Shown here: piece after piece, positions 38,588 to 50,061 of the stretch | How the letters are laid out: each line of letters starts with the position of its first letter | Numbering within the stretch: the stretch's first letter is position 1 | Assembly (NCBI GenBank): GCA_022695795.1 | Contig: MU404055.1 | Span: forward strand, 248,001 to 312,000 | Direction: 5' to 3' | Length of the DNA: 64,000 nt | Origin: Biscogniauxia marginata | Lineage: Eukaryota; Ascomycota; Sordariomycetes; Xylariales; Xylariaceae | Notes under the pieces: generated by a model | The model's database searches: none | Seen by the model: the letters and a program-made list of their open reading frames with translations, nothing else | What the model was told of the DNA's origin: nothing | Made by a program: the position numbers and the translations under genes

Positions 38588-39928
38588 GATGATGTATGAT
38601 ATCGAATATTAGTCGATATCGCGGGTTTATAGACTTGCTTAATCAATCGGGGAGTGAGAATAATGCGAAGTAAGACTAGGCACACCTGGACTTAGCAAAA
38701 TAATGCAAATGTCAGTAGAGACTTTTATAGCATTCTATTTTCGGTGGATTTATTAGTATCGACACCTTATAAACTAGACGTGATGGCGGCTCTGGTGTTG
38801 AAGCCGGAATGTCTTATCCGGAAGGATTATTCGGAGAGACTAACCCGATACCCACCTGTCGTCAGACTGTGTGGGCTCGGCATACATATTACCCAACAAT
38901 CCAATAGGCATGCAAGGGATTGTGCCAAGTAGGTAAGCCCCAACATTACCAAACTTAACTGGGTTCAAGAAAGGTCCATATCCAATTACTTCTAGTCATA
39001 TTTATCGTTTTTCAGAGAGAAAAGCGCTGTTGGTTCTCTGTATTCCTTGGCAGCCTGTCTATGTCAAAGTGACGACTGGGGATCCCAAGTTGAGAGTAAC
39101 GCTCTAGTAATAAATGTGGTCTTCAGTCCTAAGAATAACAGCGACTTATTTCTCCTAGTCTAGTTAACTTAATTCGGGTCATATTCATAACTATTTAGAC
39201 ACATCAAGTGATCTAGCAAGACAAGTTGTTCATGTATCATGAGTTGAGAATCGCATCTATTGTTCTCTCTTGGCTTACTCGTGTGTATGGATGTTTGAAA
39301 AGGGAATCTCTATTAAAAAAAAAAGAAGAAAAAAAAGAAAAAGAAAAAAAAAGGGCCACCTTATGCATGACCAAGACAATGACTCGAAACCACCAATCGC
39401 TACTGTAGCCGAATTCCGCGGCTTTAAAACTGGGGGCCCTCCAGAGCTGCGCCGTTTGCTGGGCCCTCTTCGCTTCTGACAACAAATGTTGAAAAAAGAT
39501 GATGTGATACTTGTTAATCTGTACCTTAGTATATATGCATGGGCATCTGTCTAACAACCAACAGCCGAAGTTAAAGTGTGGTGGAGTCCCACTTTTTACT
39601 CTTCGTAAGGGTCGTGCCGCTATACTCTGCTGAATATTATAGGGCGACATGCCTCCTTGCATCAGGTCGTACCATCATAATGATAGCGTTCCTTGACAGG
39701 ATTGAGGAATATGTAAAGTAAAGCCTATAGTAGGGCAAGTATATAAAGGAGGATGTCTCTCAGGTATTATAGAGAAAGTCAGACTTCAATTCATTGTTCG
39801 ACCTGGCGGGGTATATATATACTGCAGACTCAGCATTACTTTGATATCTTTAAAATTTTGAGAAAGACATTTACCTTTTCAATCAAATCATTCTAATATT
39901 TTTAAGTGCATCTTGAACATCTTCCAAG
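38588..39928. other. Intergenic region, no gene supported
   Basis: 1.3 kb of AT-rich DNA with an A-rich tract at about 39315-39352. It contains the FAH-family promoter and the promoter of the GFA-type gene. The open frames have no domain content. Confidence 0.5.
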
Positions 39929-40461
39929 ATGCCAAGCGGAAGTTGTCTTTGTGGGGAGATTAAAATCGCTTACACCGGAAAACCTGTATTTACCGTACGT
40001 GGATAACTAGGTTAGAGCGTTGCAGAACCTGAGAGACCTCTATGCTAATGATAACAGTCGATATGCTACTGTTATGATGACCGCAAGCTGGCAAACATGC
40101 AAGTTTTCCAAGTCCCGAGGTCAAGCTTCTCGGTGACACAGGGGGAGCCCAAGGTTTACACGAAGAGGTCTGAGCATGGAAATGTGAGGAACACTGTGCT
40201 CCATTAAAATTCTCTTCGCTGATATCTAGGTGCGACTAGGAAATCAGTAACCACTTCTGTCCAACATGTGGTACGACTCTTTACCGGACTGGCGGAGCGG
40301 CAGTGAACAAGGATAATGTGGGCATCCGTGCAGGAGTCCTGGACGACCAAAGCTTCGTTGATACTCCACCCTCCCTTGAGGTGTATGTGGAGAGGCGGCC
40401 GCCTTGGATAAAGCAGGTTGAAGGCGCGGTGCAGCTCAACGGGAGGTACGAACGAATATAG
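39929..40461 (+). CDS. GFA/CENP-V domain zinc protein
   Basis: Three exons: 39929-39994, 40058-40183 and 40240-40461, in phase 0, 137 aa. The pattern CLCG near the start, CYCYDDRK in exon 2 and HFCPTCGTTLYR in exon 3 matches the GFA (glutathione-dependent formaldehyde-activating enzyme) or CENP-V fold, with the expected zinc cysteines in pairs. The C-terminus includes AGVLDD and VYVERRPPWI, typical of the fungal branch. In bacteria some relatives were reported to speed formation of S-hydroxymethylglutathione, but function in fungi is unestablished. The acceptor of intron 2 was placed after GACTAG because the earlier ATCTAG would leave a stop codon in frame. The protein is short and soluble. 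Confidence 0.85.
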
Positions 40462-41279
40462 GTGCTAAACGAAGCTCTAAATTGATGGAGTTCGTTCTAA
40501 AAATTATACTATCCTTCGTGTCAAATCTAAGTACGTTCGTTGTCATGTTTGCCCTATTCTGAGTATAGTATGTGGTGATTCTTAATATTGGACTTTACGA
40601 TAAACTCCTAATTAGTATGATATCTCTCTATATACACGTTGAATAACCCAAGAATGAACGCTCTACGCACACCTCAAGTGAAATAATTCCGCAAGGAAAG
40701 GTGCAACATAGCATAGAGATAACTGTACAGATGGCACAGGAACAAGTATTTTGCTAATATTTATCACTGGAGGTCGCTTTAACTACTTAATTAAATATAT
40801 CATATAAGGCGCTTGTAAAAACGTAGATACTTCATTGTGATTAAACACGCAAGACACCATTCATGTAGCTTATTTTGACATTCATTAATTGAGTGATCAA
40901 GCCAATGGCTGCATGCTGTAACGACAATCCACTCCCTCTCCGTTTTCATGCAGCCAATGCGTTGGGAGAAATCCTGTGTGAAACTAACCATACTGCAGAA
41001 CATCGGATTTTTCTTCTCCAATACCTACCGAGTCCGTAAATGCTATTCCTGAGATTGGCCACGTCCACGAATGAATCGGACGGCGGTAGGTAGTTATAAG
41101 TCATGGAGTTTGTTCAGCAAAATCGCCGCCCGGCTCTTTCATGATTAAACCTTTATAGCATGTCGCTATGCAAATCGGAAATCAAGTTGGATATTGCTGA
41201 ATCTCGTCACTCTCCAGATCCCATTTTGAAAACTTTCAGCCCAGTTATCTTTTCGGCCCGGTGACTGAGTCGATGATAC
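40462..41279. other. AT-rich intergenic region
   Basis: No gene is supported. Base composition is distinctly AT-rich compared with the genes on the left of the window. Confidence 0.45.
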
Positions 41280-42470
41280 CATCTCATTGAATAATTTCGG
41301 TCTCGGGGATATTTCCATCAATCATCACGCTAGACAATCGGTATGCACCGTCTGAACCTTCATCTAGAGGGCCATTCATATGAGCGGCATAGATGATTGG
41401 GCAGTTATCCAAGTGTAGTTCTTGAAGACGACTATGGACATTATGACGGCCGAGAGATGCAAACCAATCTATTTGTCATGACTGAACATCTAGTTTACTA
41501 GAGCGAGCACTTCGTTCTTAAGGAAACGCAGAGTCTAGACTATCACTTGGGTTAATTATGCGATAATCCGTCTTAGGATTCCACCCCCAGTAATCCTCGC
41601 AGAATAGAGATAGCACTTGAAGCAACTTGGCGGCCTCCGGCTCAAACTACGTATTACCAAGAGTATCTATGAAGTCGTGTTTATCAGGATAACGGACAAT
41701 CTTCTCTGGAGCTTCATAGCAGTTTTCAAACACGACTTATAGCTTCAGCTCTATTAGACGGGACACATGAAGCACTTACATGAAAGAATCCAACTTGGTG
41801 AGTCGAATGCTGTTGTAATCCGCAAGGTTTCCTGTTGTGAGAACCTCGATCTCGATGGGGAATGATTATTACCAATTATCCATCTCCTTTTTAAGGCTCT
41901 TTAAGACCTAGCAACGAAAAGTTTGGTCTCTTGAAAAGTCAACATTCCGAATATCATAGTGTTTACCGCAACGTTCGTTAAACTTGAGATTCAAGTCTTT
42001 TGAGGTCGGAAAAGACTCTTAGCAAAGGCATCTCTCGAAATAAGTCTGCCGGGGGGGTTGAAGGAGTTACTTGCATAGTAAGAAAACTCTGGTCCAATCC
42101 ATGTGTCGACATTGATTTCATGCACATGAGATTATACGGTCTCGGACCTGGCGATGTTGATAAATTGGGATATATCACCAGAGGCATCTATATAGGCGGC
42201 GAAATACTAGAAGTGTTGCTAATAAGCACAAAATCTTGTTTACAAGACGACAAGGACGTAGGGTGGTAGGTGAACTTCATGATAAGATGTATTTGTAAAT
42301 CACGACGTGGCTTCCCTTCTTCGAGCTCCAGATTGTGATACAAACGCTCTTGTACTGAAATACGAGAATCAAAGAGGAGGCTAGTGCCGGGGCTTGGCGC
42401 GAAGGACCTTTGGCATGAGATACTCGACCTTGCGATGAAGATAGTAATAGTCAGTGCCCACAGCTATACA
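41280..42470 (-). pseudogene. Probable decayed F-box/LRR-like gene
   Basis: On the minus strand, a segment at about 41290-41450 reads HSRLQELHLDNCPIIYAAHM followed by NGPLDEG and ends in a stop. It has the leucine-rich spacing and the LxLDxCP pattern of fungal F-box proteins. Further upstream (higher coordinates) recognisable pieces such as MPLLRVFSDLKRLES near 42000 and LPLVIY/NLST continue in different frames. Several stops and frame changes separate them. The content is inferred from residue pattern only. It may be two relics rather than one. Confidence 0.35.
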
Positions 42471-42588
42471 GCAATATTGCCTAGACTCACCGCCTCTAGT
42501 CATCAAGTCGTGAGACCTACAGCTCCGCCATCCACCAAACCCTCCACACCTGTTCCCTCCACACTACTAAACCACAGAGCTAAGGAGC

Positions 42589-43158
42589 ATGTCGCAAGAA
42601 AACCTACACACGCCCGCTGCTTCTTCCCTGGAAACTTATTACTCTGTCTCTCTAGTACTCTCAGATGCTCCGCTACCCAACCCCGCGAGCTGGGAACATG
42701 TTGTAGTATCTCTCTCCTCACGCCAGCAAGAGCAGATCATGAATGGCATAGGGCGTTCACACTCTGACGAGTCCCCTTTCTCAACCTGGTCTGTTATCGG
42801 GGAAGCGCTTTCAATGGCCCTACTTTCCGAGTCAGCTGGCTTGTATGTGCAATCGACTATGAAGCTTCATCGAAAGGATTTCCTGCTCTTCGCTCGTACG
42901 AAAGCTGCGCGAGAGGACGGAACAGGGGGAATCATCGAGGTCGAATTTCTGCAGAAGCTTAAGGGTGCTGAGTGGCAGGGTCATTGGCAGGAAGCGCGCC
43001 CTACGTTGGCCCATTTTGTGAGGAACTGTGAGTGAATGCAATATCGAATTACTACATGGCCTATACTAAATTGAAGGGTAGCACTAGAGCAATTTTATAA
43101 GCTGGAGGAGCCAAAAGATAAAGACGCTACAAAGCCGGTACTAACGGACAAGGAATAA
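42589..43158 (+). CDS. Hypothetical protein, 171 aa
   Basis: Two exons, 42589-43027 and 43082-43158, joined in phase 1 across a 54-bp intron (GTGAGT..TAG). The protein is mixed helical. It starts with MSQENLHTP, has a middle with WSVIGEALSMALLSESAGLYV, then KLHRKDFLLFARTKAAR and EVEFLQKLKGAEWQGHW, and ends in a Lys-rich tail. No signal peptide or TM segment is seen. I do not recognise the family. Good splice signals and an uninterrupted 146-codon first exon make a real gene plausible in an otherwise decayed area. It lies 0.05 kb upstream of the HET relic on the same strand, so it could instead be a surviving part of a larger broken locus. Confidence 0.5.
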
Positions 43159-43204
43159 GTCTAAGACCTAGTTCGTATAAGGGCCCAAAGCCAAGTACGG
43201 CAGT

Positions 43205-44059
43205 TTGTATTCGACGGGCTGGGGTGTTCCAAATGAGAAACCTGGGTGCATTGAAAACATGATTTCTCCGGCATCTGGTGTCACTCAAGGCCCTGATGAA
43301 AAGTTCGCCATAGAATGGCAGCGCCTAATGGGCCAACCCACCGCGTGCCGACTCAGTTTTCCGGCGAACAAGCTTATCACCCTTGAGCGAATAGCGACAA
43401 ATACAATGCGAACCAGGCTAGACGAGACATACGCTACCTGAACGTGGTGAAGTACGGCATTGTTCGATATCCCTTTGCGGCGGTTCGAAGAGGACTGGGA
43501 GGAGTTTCCAATCACCGAGACATGTCCCCGTGCTCCCAGCTGGTCATGGGCCTCTGTCGATGGAGATGCAACATTTCCACTGGCCCATAATTTATTTCCG
43601 CATGTTCGCGAGCAATATGGCACTGTAAAAAGCGTGACTGGCCGTAGCATAGGCTGCAACGGTGATATCACCAACCCAGGCACAATGCAAGTTGAGGGCA
43701 TCTGCCTCTCAATAAGCTTCCGAAGGTCAGAGTACAACGATACAGCGCAATTTTACGTTCCTGGATTCTAGTTCTCGGCCAAGAGAAGAGTTCTCGAGTC
43801 GTCAGTCTATCTGGAGTTCTCTCAAGATGCAGCTAACTGTTTATCTCGTTCAGGCAGACTGCTGCTCATGCCGCTCTTCGCAACGACCAATTCTTTATTC
43901 TTTATCATTCTAGGGAAGACACGTGGACCTGGAAAACATTGGCGAAAAGGTCCGGTCGAAACTACTGTCATGGCTCAAACGGACTCTGAGATAGAAGACA
44001 GAGATACGTTCAGACAACGATATGAGTCTTCAAGTGTGGTTTCAGCCGATATTTCCTGA
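43205..44059 (+). pseudogene. HET (heterokaryon incompatibility) domain protein, 3' part, disrupted
   Basis: The frame from 43205 reads a typical post-HET region: FAIEWQRLMGQPTACRLSF, then LITLERIA and TRLDETYAT, which aligns to the W..I..YS.R.LT..DKL.AL.GIA pattern. Two TGA stops at 43439-43441 and 43448-43450 break it where the GLW motif should be. Another frame from 43460 continues with RRFEEDWEEFP and the signature PRAPSWSWASVDG. A third frame from 43868 resembles the C-terminal tail. The N-terminal HET core (the ALSYCWG-type motif) was not found upstream. HET genes control non-self recognition in filamentous ascomycetes; this one is unlikely to be functional. Confidence 0.7.
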
Positions 44060-46354
44060 TTATGGAATAAGCCAGCGGTGAGGTTCCGGTGCCAGCCCTG
44101 TTTAGCGCCTGGTAGAGCGGCGTGCAGCTAGAGGACATGGAGGGCAACATTCGGGCAGCATAACATATAGAATGGTCTCATTTTGGTATGTCCAAAATCT
44201 TACCTTTTAGTGCACAACCAACACACGACCCCCTATGGACCTTGCTCGATCGTCTTTTACCAGATTAGTCTAGACTTAAACCACAATATATGACAGTCTA
44301 ACTGATAGCATTCATAGTCCCTACGATGCTGTGAATTCTGGTGGTAAAGATACATGAATGTGAATATGTCGTAAAAGCGACGCCGCTAATTACGAGTTTA
44401 CAACTAGGGCTACTATAGTCCGCGATAGAATAGTTTGGCTAGCATATATGGCAGAGCTAGAGCCGCTATCGCGTAAGATTGCTAATTTCCTCGACTTCAG
44501 GAGGCTCTATGATTGCGAAAGGGAACATATATAAAACTGATGGGAGGAAGGGTAGGGGTACAGAATATTGAAGATAATGAAATGAAACTATTCTCTGGCT
44601 TTAAAGGTGGTAACAGACTCATTTATTAGGGAGATTAGGAGGTTATTCGTTATACTGAAAAGATAAAATCAAGTTGTTTACTCATTATTTAGTAATTAAT
44701 GGGATAATCTACTAAGCACTATTTATTTGAATTATTACACCTTGTTCTTCTATTAGTATTCCATTGATGGTTGATGTTATAATGATATAAATCAGTATCT
44801 ATCGGGCATCATAGTTTGTAAAGTAAACTGGAAGAAACAATGCCTACTCCCTTATTGCTAGGCACCAAGCATGGGAGACTTACAGCGGTGAAGGGTTTAG
44901 ACTAGGCGAGATGGGCAATGAAGGAGACATCTAGGTGTAAAAATGCAGCTCCCTCTCGTAGCGTTAGTTCTAGTTCTTCGCGCAACAACTGTTTTGTTAT
45001 ACCCCGTATTACCGGTGTTCACAGTGACAGAAACTATAGAGTCGGGGCTATGGGGGAGGGGAACCCTGACGTAGTATGTGCCCAAAACTTAAAAGGGGGT
45101 GGGGGTTGTGCATTTTACTTATTTATCTAGTATTATAGGCTACTCCTTTGCTCGCAAGTCGCTCATATCTATTCATATCTATTAAGAAAATTGTTGTAAA
45201 TCGAGAATGGAACGCTAATTGTTCGTCCAGGAGGATACTTCTACCTGAAGCTACTAGGTGTTTAGTATTAAAATCTATAAACTTAGATAGGTAAGTGATA
45301 CTCAGGCTAGTTTAGTTAGCATCCCCTCTTCTCTTATTTCAGTTCTGACTAGAGACGAAGTTAGATTCCGAGGAAAACACTGAAATGAGTCTCTCCTTGT
45401 CCCTAACGTTACTTTGCAGCGCAGCTTCTAAACATCAACGAATTGCTCTGAGTGACACTCGCAGAATCGTCGGGATATTCTTGGCGGTTATCACATCCCC
45501 AATCAACGAAGGCGCGTGCGAATTGTCTCATTTCCATTTTCGATGATTGGAACGCATCCCCCGACATTGCCTAAAGAGGTAGCTTGACGTTTCATGCATA
45601 ATGCCTTAAGAGTCGTGATCGGCACGGTGTCCCGCCTTTCGGGAGCGCACTCAAAAAAGTACCTACTTCTTGTATGCTTAAGGATTTGCGGAAATTTTCA
45701 GAGATGCCCTGGTCTACCAGGTGATGATTCTCCGCTGCTTAGGGTCGTGTCACGCTGGGCTTCCCGCGAGAGATAGGCAAGGCGTATATTGGTAGCCAAG
45801 CTATTAGTCTAGTCCAGTAATACAGATCTAGTATTATACTGATTAATGTATCTCACGCTCTAAATCACGAGGCGTAGTGCTTTGTTAATTAACTATTTTC
45901 CTTTTCCGTTACGACTATACAGTTAGAAAGGTATTAGTTAAATGTATTATACGTGAGCCTTAGCCCTCTGACCTGGTTTATGTTGCTACCAAGCAAGCGC
46001 TTGGATAGATCACGCTCCACATTAGCTGTTATGACTTCCTACAGGGGTCTATGTTATAGGCCATTTAATGTATTTCTTTGGCTTCACTGTTAGCTACCAT
46101 ACCATACCACTCCTCAACTAAGCGCACCGGAGAATCCTCCTCCATGCGCTTTGATGTCATCAGGAGAAATACACGCCTTGCAGGTGATGAGGGCATGCGG
46201 TCCGTCCAGCCTGTCGTAGTCTAAGTGAATACCGAAACACAGATCTCTATAAAAGGGATCGGCTCTGACTGACTCTTAGGATACGATCGTGCAAGCTTCA
46301 GACACAGTCCTCTGAAAGCCTCAAAATCGTCCTTAGCCATATATTGTCTACAAG
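44060..46354. other. 2.3-kb AT-rich gene-poor region
   Basis: No gene is supported. Open frames are all under 80 codons and without domains. The final part before 46355 contains the promoter of the AA9 gene. Confidence 0.5.
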
Positions 46355-47249
46355 ATGAAGTCCATTGTTGCTCTCGCCCTTTTGGGTGTTGCCCAGGCTC
46401 ACTGTGAGTGAATATAGTACTTGGCTACTTGGCTGCTGCTAATATCCTTGATAGACACTTTCGTAGGTGCATAGGTACCTCAGTATTGGACATTGCTAAC
46501 ATCGTTCGAGCCCGGTCTCATCTACAATGGCGAGACGCAGACCGATTGGTCCTACGTGAGGAAGACGACAAACTTCAACTCCCACGGTCCAGTCCAAGAT
46601 GTTACGGACAGTCAAATCCGATGCTACGAGCTTGAGGAGGGTCCCGGGGGCGCAACGACCATGTCCGTCCAAGCCGGCGACGAGGTCGGCTTCCGTGTCG
46701 ACCCAGGAATCCAGCACCCGGGCCCTCTGTCTTTCTACCTAGCTAAGGCCCCTGATGGCGAAACCGCGGAGACCTTCACCGGCGAGGGAGATGTCTGGTT
46801 CAAGATCTACGAAGACCAGCCGACCATCACCGAGAAGGATATTACTTGGGCGAACAACGGTCTTTCAGAAGTCACGGTGACGATCCCTAGTTGCCTTGCC
46901 GAAGGATACTACCTCCTGCGTGTCGAGCATATTGGACTGCACAGCGCATCCCAGGAAGGTGGCGCGCAGGTGTGTGCCTTTGTTCCTAATTGAAATGCAT
47001 TCCTACTAATCATGTGGTAGTTCTACCAAGCCTGCGCCCAATTACATATATCTGGCGGTGGTCCGAAGACTTTCCCAGGAGTATCGCTCCCCGGCGCGTA
47101 CTCGGTAAGCCGATGGACCACATCTGTTTTACTTTCACCATACTGACAGGTTGCGCTTTCAGGCTTCCGACCCTGGCGTTTTGATTAACATCTACTGGCC
47201 GGTCCCAACCAACTACACAAACCCCGGTCCGGCAGCAGTCTCCTGCTAA
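46355..47249 (+). CDS. AA9 lytic polysaccharide monooxygenase (GH61)
   Basis: Five exons: 46355-46403, 46455-46462 (8 nt), 46511-46969, 47021-47104 and 47163-47249, all in frame, 228 aa. Residues 1-15 are a signal peptide (MKSIVALALLGVAQA) and mature His1 (H16) begins the copper histidine brace. The second His is H88 in HPGPLSFYLAKAP. The axial Tyr is Y174 in the GGAQFYQAC segment. These three and the conserved Gln (Q172) are all visible. Cys pairs at C57 and the CAQ/AVSC ends fit the usual disulfides. The enzyme is secreted and oxidatively cleaves cellulose with a reductant and O2 or H2O2; established for the family. There is no cellulose-binding module. Without exon 2 the frame would be lost: the 8-nt exon completes Tyr17 and adds Thr-Phe. 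Confidence 0.93.
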
Positions 47250-48531
47250 GCTGTATATCACTAGCTTTAGGGTGATGGTTACCACTTTAAGTAACTATAA
47301 GACATATGCATACGGCGGCGTTGGAGAACGGTATGCATTCGTGTTAATACTGGGAGTGCATGTGTGATTGTACGAGCGTAGTGTTTGCTATCCAAGTAGC
47401 TAACGAACATCTCTATCTCGGAAGGTATTACTCTGATCATAAATATAACTTACTGAACTTCCAAGTGACCATGAGTTCTGAGTATCTACGCCTATATGAA
47501 ACTCCCCAGCCCAGCGGTGGGAGACTCCAAGTGACCTTCGCAGCCGTGTCAGTGGTGGGCACTAGTACAATTACCCTCCGATACAACGGAGCACCCTCGC
47601 CTTCACCGGCTACAATTTCGAATGTCCTCTTAACTACCATATCTGGGTTGCCCAGCTACTCGCTCACTCTGTCATTATATCACGATAGGGCGTGGTCTAG
47701 TGATGTGCTCAGAAACCTCGCTGTCGGGTTTGTTCACCAGATGCAAAAACCTCGTGCGGAAAAGTCCAGAAGTAAATGGCTTCCACTGTCGGGGTCTTTG
47801 TTTGAATGTTCTCGAGACTCAAATCATATTCATCTGCTTTATTTTGCCTCTATGACCTTTAACCTCCTTTACTGCATACGCTCAAATCTCTTAATTAGCT
47901 ATCTATGGTTATCGATAACTATGTATTATACGCTTAAATTTTAGCGAAAGCGAGCATGTGAATATACCAAACCTACCTACTTATTCTGTTTAAAATTAGC
48001 TACGTGGTAGACTTCATTATGCGACTTTCTGAATGTGGCAATTCTCTGCCACCAATGCTAAGTTTAGACATGAAGTATGAGAAATTAGAAATGCGCACTA
48101 GCACTGTGGACTGAGTATTCCATTGAATAGGCATATTCCTAGCACCTATTCCATGGTTCAATTACGGATTAAGCATCACCGATATCATGTGTTAATCTCT
48201 AAGTGGGCTCAGAAGAATGTTCATCACTGATTCCCGAATCAGACTTTTTAAGCAGGCTCGTTCCTGTTACAGTGACTAGGTAGATAATGATGAGCTGTCT
48301 AGTAAACTGACGCTATATTAGTTAGTGACAGCAGGGACCAGTTGGTTTCAAGTTGAGAGGAATAACTTAACGCTATACTAAATGAACGAGAATTCTACCA
48401 GTCTAGAATACATCCTACCTATACAAAAATGGTATTCTTCTTCAGTTGTCCCGAAACCTGCAGATTGGGCTCATAAAATTCGTTAGGAGCGTCTGTCCTA
48501 CATCTAGTACAGGGTGTTGTCTCCAAGTGCT
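47250..48531. other. Intergenic region with one long unassigned frame
   Basis: The AA9 gene and P450 gene converge here. A 194-codon frame at 47360-47944 (plus) overlaps this space, but no domain is recognised (listed separately). Otherwise AT-rich. Confidence 0.45.
47360..47944 (+). CDS. Open frame of 194 codons, unassigned
   Basis: This is the longest unassigned frame in the AT-rich DNA of this half. Residues about 35-100 have a mixed beta-like pattern (EYLRLYETPQPSGGRLQVTF), and the last 30 residues are hydrophobic. There is no signal peptide, and no family is recognised. It may be a chance frame or a relic. Confidence 0.2.
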   Translation: MCDCTSVVFAIQVANEHLYLGRYYSDHKYNLLNFQVTMSSEYLRLYETPQPSGGRLQVTFAAVSVVGTSTITLRYNGAPSPSPATISNVLLTTISGLPSYSLTLSLYHDRAWSSDVLRNLAVGFVHQMQKPRAEKSRSKWLPLSGSLFECSRDSNHIHLLYFASMTFNLLYCIRSNLLISYLWLSITMYYTLKF

Positions 48532-50061
48532 TCACTGCCTCTTCCTCAATCCGATCTCCAACGCAAGCGGCTTTCTCAAAAATCCCTCACGAGTCTCCAT
48601 GATCTCCTGCCTTAGGAAGACATCGAATCGCCGTACCCAGGTGGCCGCAATCATCTTCATTTCCATCTCGGCTACATTCCTTCCGACGCATGCCCTCGGT
48701 CCGTAGCTAAATGGTATAAAGGCATTCTTCTGGCGGGGGGTAACATTTTCCCAACGTTCCGGCCGGAACTCGTCAGCATCAGGCCCCCAGATTTCTTTCG
48801 AATGGTGGATCGTATATGTCGGAACACTCATGACCGTCCCCGGCGGGAAGTAATGTCCGAGGAGTTCGATCCCCTTCGACTCGGGTGGGATCTCGCGCGG
48901 GAGGCCAATGCCGGAGGTAGAATGAATGCGCAAAGTCTCGTTGATGACAGCCTCGAGGTACGGCAGGTTCCTGACTACCTCGTAGTCTGGCACCTTTGTG
49001 TCGCTGTTAGGAATAGCTCTGTCTAGCTCATCCTGCATCTTCTGGAGCACACCAGGAGTCCTCGCAGCATGATATAGCAATGCACACGACGAGTTTGACG
49101 TAGTATCAGAGCCGGCAATCAACTGGGTCAAAGCCTCGGCAGTAAGTTCTTCCAATCCCAAAGGTTCCCCTTTGTCATCCCGTCCTTCCTGTAGTCGCGC
49201 GAGAAGGTCCTTACGGCCGGATTCTGGTGGGTTCTCGAGGCGCTCCTTGACTCGTGCTATCGCAATGCCCGCTAGGCTTTCCACAGCTGCGAGGCCCTTG
49301 CTGAAAAACGGGTCCGGCAGCCATTTTGCGTACGGCTTCAGCTGGGGTAAACAGCCAATGGCAGCAGACACCTCTCCCCGACGATTGAGAATCTCAACTG
49401 CGGGAGCGTAGACTGGTGCGGCATCAACGGAGGAACGAACTTCGGCAATGTCTGCACCAGCCTTCAGCATTCCGAATGGTGCTCCGAAGGCAAGATCTCC
49501 GATGGTGTCAAAGGCGACATAGTTGAACCACTTCAAGCAATCGATGTGAGCAGTCCGGTTGGGGGAATTATCGACCAGTTCATCCCATTTGTCGACGAAC
49601 GTTTCGAGGTTCTGGTGTATATAAGGCTCAAACTGGCCTATCGACTTTGGAGCGAAAGTGTTAGATATCATCTTTCTCTTGCGCGTGTGCTCATGGCGAT
49701 TTCTTGTGTTGAAGAGGCCGCGCCTGATCGAGACGAAGGCATCGTAGAATTCCGATTTCAGAAATCCATTCCCGTGACCGTAGATGACTTGTATGGCCTC
49801 GTCATCAGCAACACTAATGTGATTTGGCTGAATCCGCACGACAGGGCCTAACTTCTTGTGTACCTCGTCCGCGACCTTATAACGATTACCTTGTCGACAA
49901 ACATAGAGGAGCCATAAGTTGGTGAACTGCGCGGGGAACGGTGCGGGGATGTGACGGAGAGGGGAGTATGTTACAAAGTATGGATACACGTAGTAAGCGA
50001 CAACGGCAATGAAGCCAACGACCAAGGACCACGGCGATAAGAGGAGACCTGAGACGGCCAT
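48532..50061 (-). CDS. Cytochrome P450, CYP53-like benzoate 4-hydroxylase
   Basis: A single intronless frame, 509 aa. Residues 9-30 form the N-terminal membrane anchor, followed by a proline-rich hinge (PLRHIPAPFPA). The I-helix has AGSDTTSNS, the K-helix ExxR is in NETLRIHS, and the heme loop FSYGPRACVG supplies Cys458. The stretch IQVIYGHGNGFLKSEFYDAF with SIRRGLFNTRNR is the mark of the CYP53 family, whose characterised members hydroxylate benzoate at the para position and lead to protocatechuate. That substrate is expected, not shown. The ER-membrane protein needs the P450 reductase. Neighbours include an AA9 LPMO and, 12-14 kb away, an aromatic monooxygenase and an FAH-family gene. The start was chosen because no upstream in-frame Met precedes a hydrophobic anchor. 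Confidence 0.92.
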   Translation of the reverse strand: MAVSGLLLSPWSLVVGFIAVVAYYVYPYFVTYSPLRHIPAPFPAQFTNLWLLYVCRQGNRYKVADEVHKKLGPVVRIQPNHISVADDEAIQVIYGHGNGFLKSEFYDAFVSIRRGLFNTRNRHEHTRKRKMISNTFAPKSIGQFEPYIHQNLETFVDKWDELVDNSPNRTAHIDCLKWFNYVAFDTIGDLAFGAPFGMLKAGADIAEVRSSVDAAPVYAPAVEILNRRGEVSAAIGCLPQLKPYAKWLPDPFFSKGLAAVESLAGIAIARVKERLENPPESGRKDLLARLQEGRDDKGEPLGLEELTAEALTQLIAGSDTTSNSSCALLYHAARTPGVLQKMQDELDRAIPNSDTKVPDYEVVRNLPYLEAVINETLRIHSTSGIGLPREIPPESKGIELLGHYFPPGTVMSVPTYTIHHSKEIWGPDADEFRPERWENVTPRQKNAFIPFSYGPRACVGRNVAEMEMKMIAATWVRRFDVFLRQEIMETREGFLRKPLALEIGLRKRQ

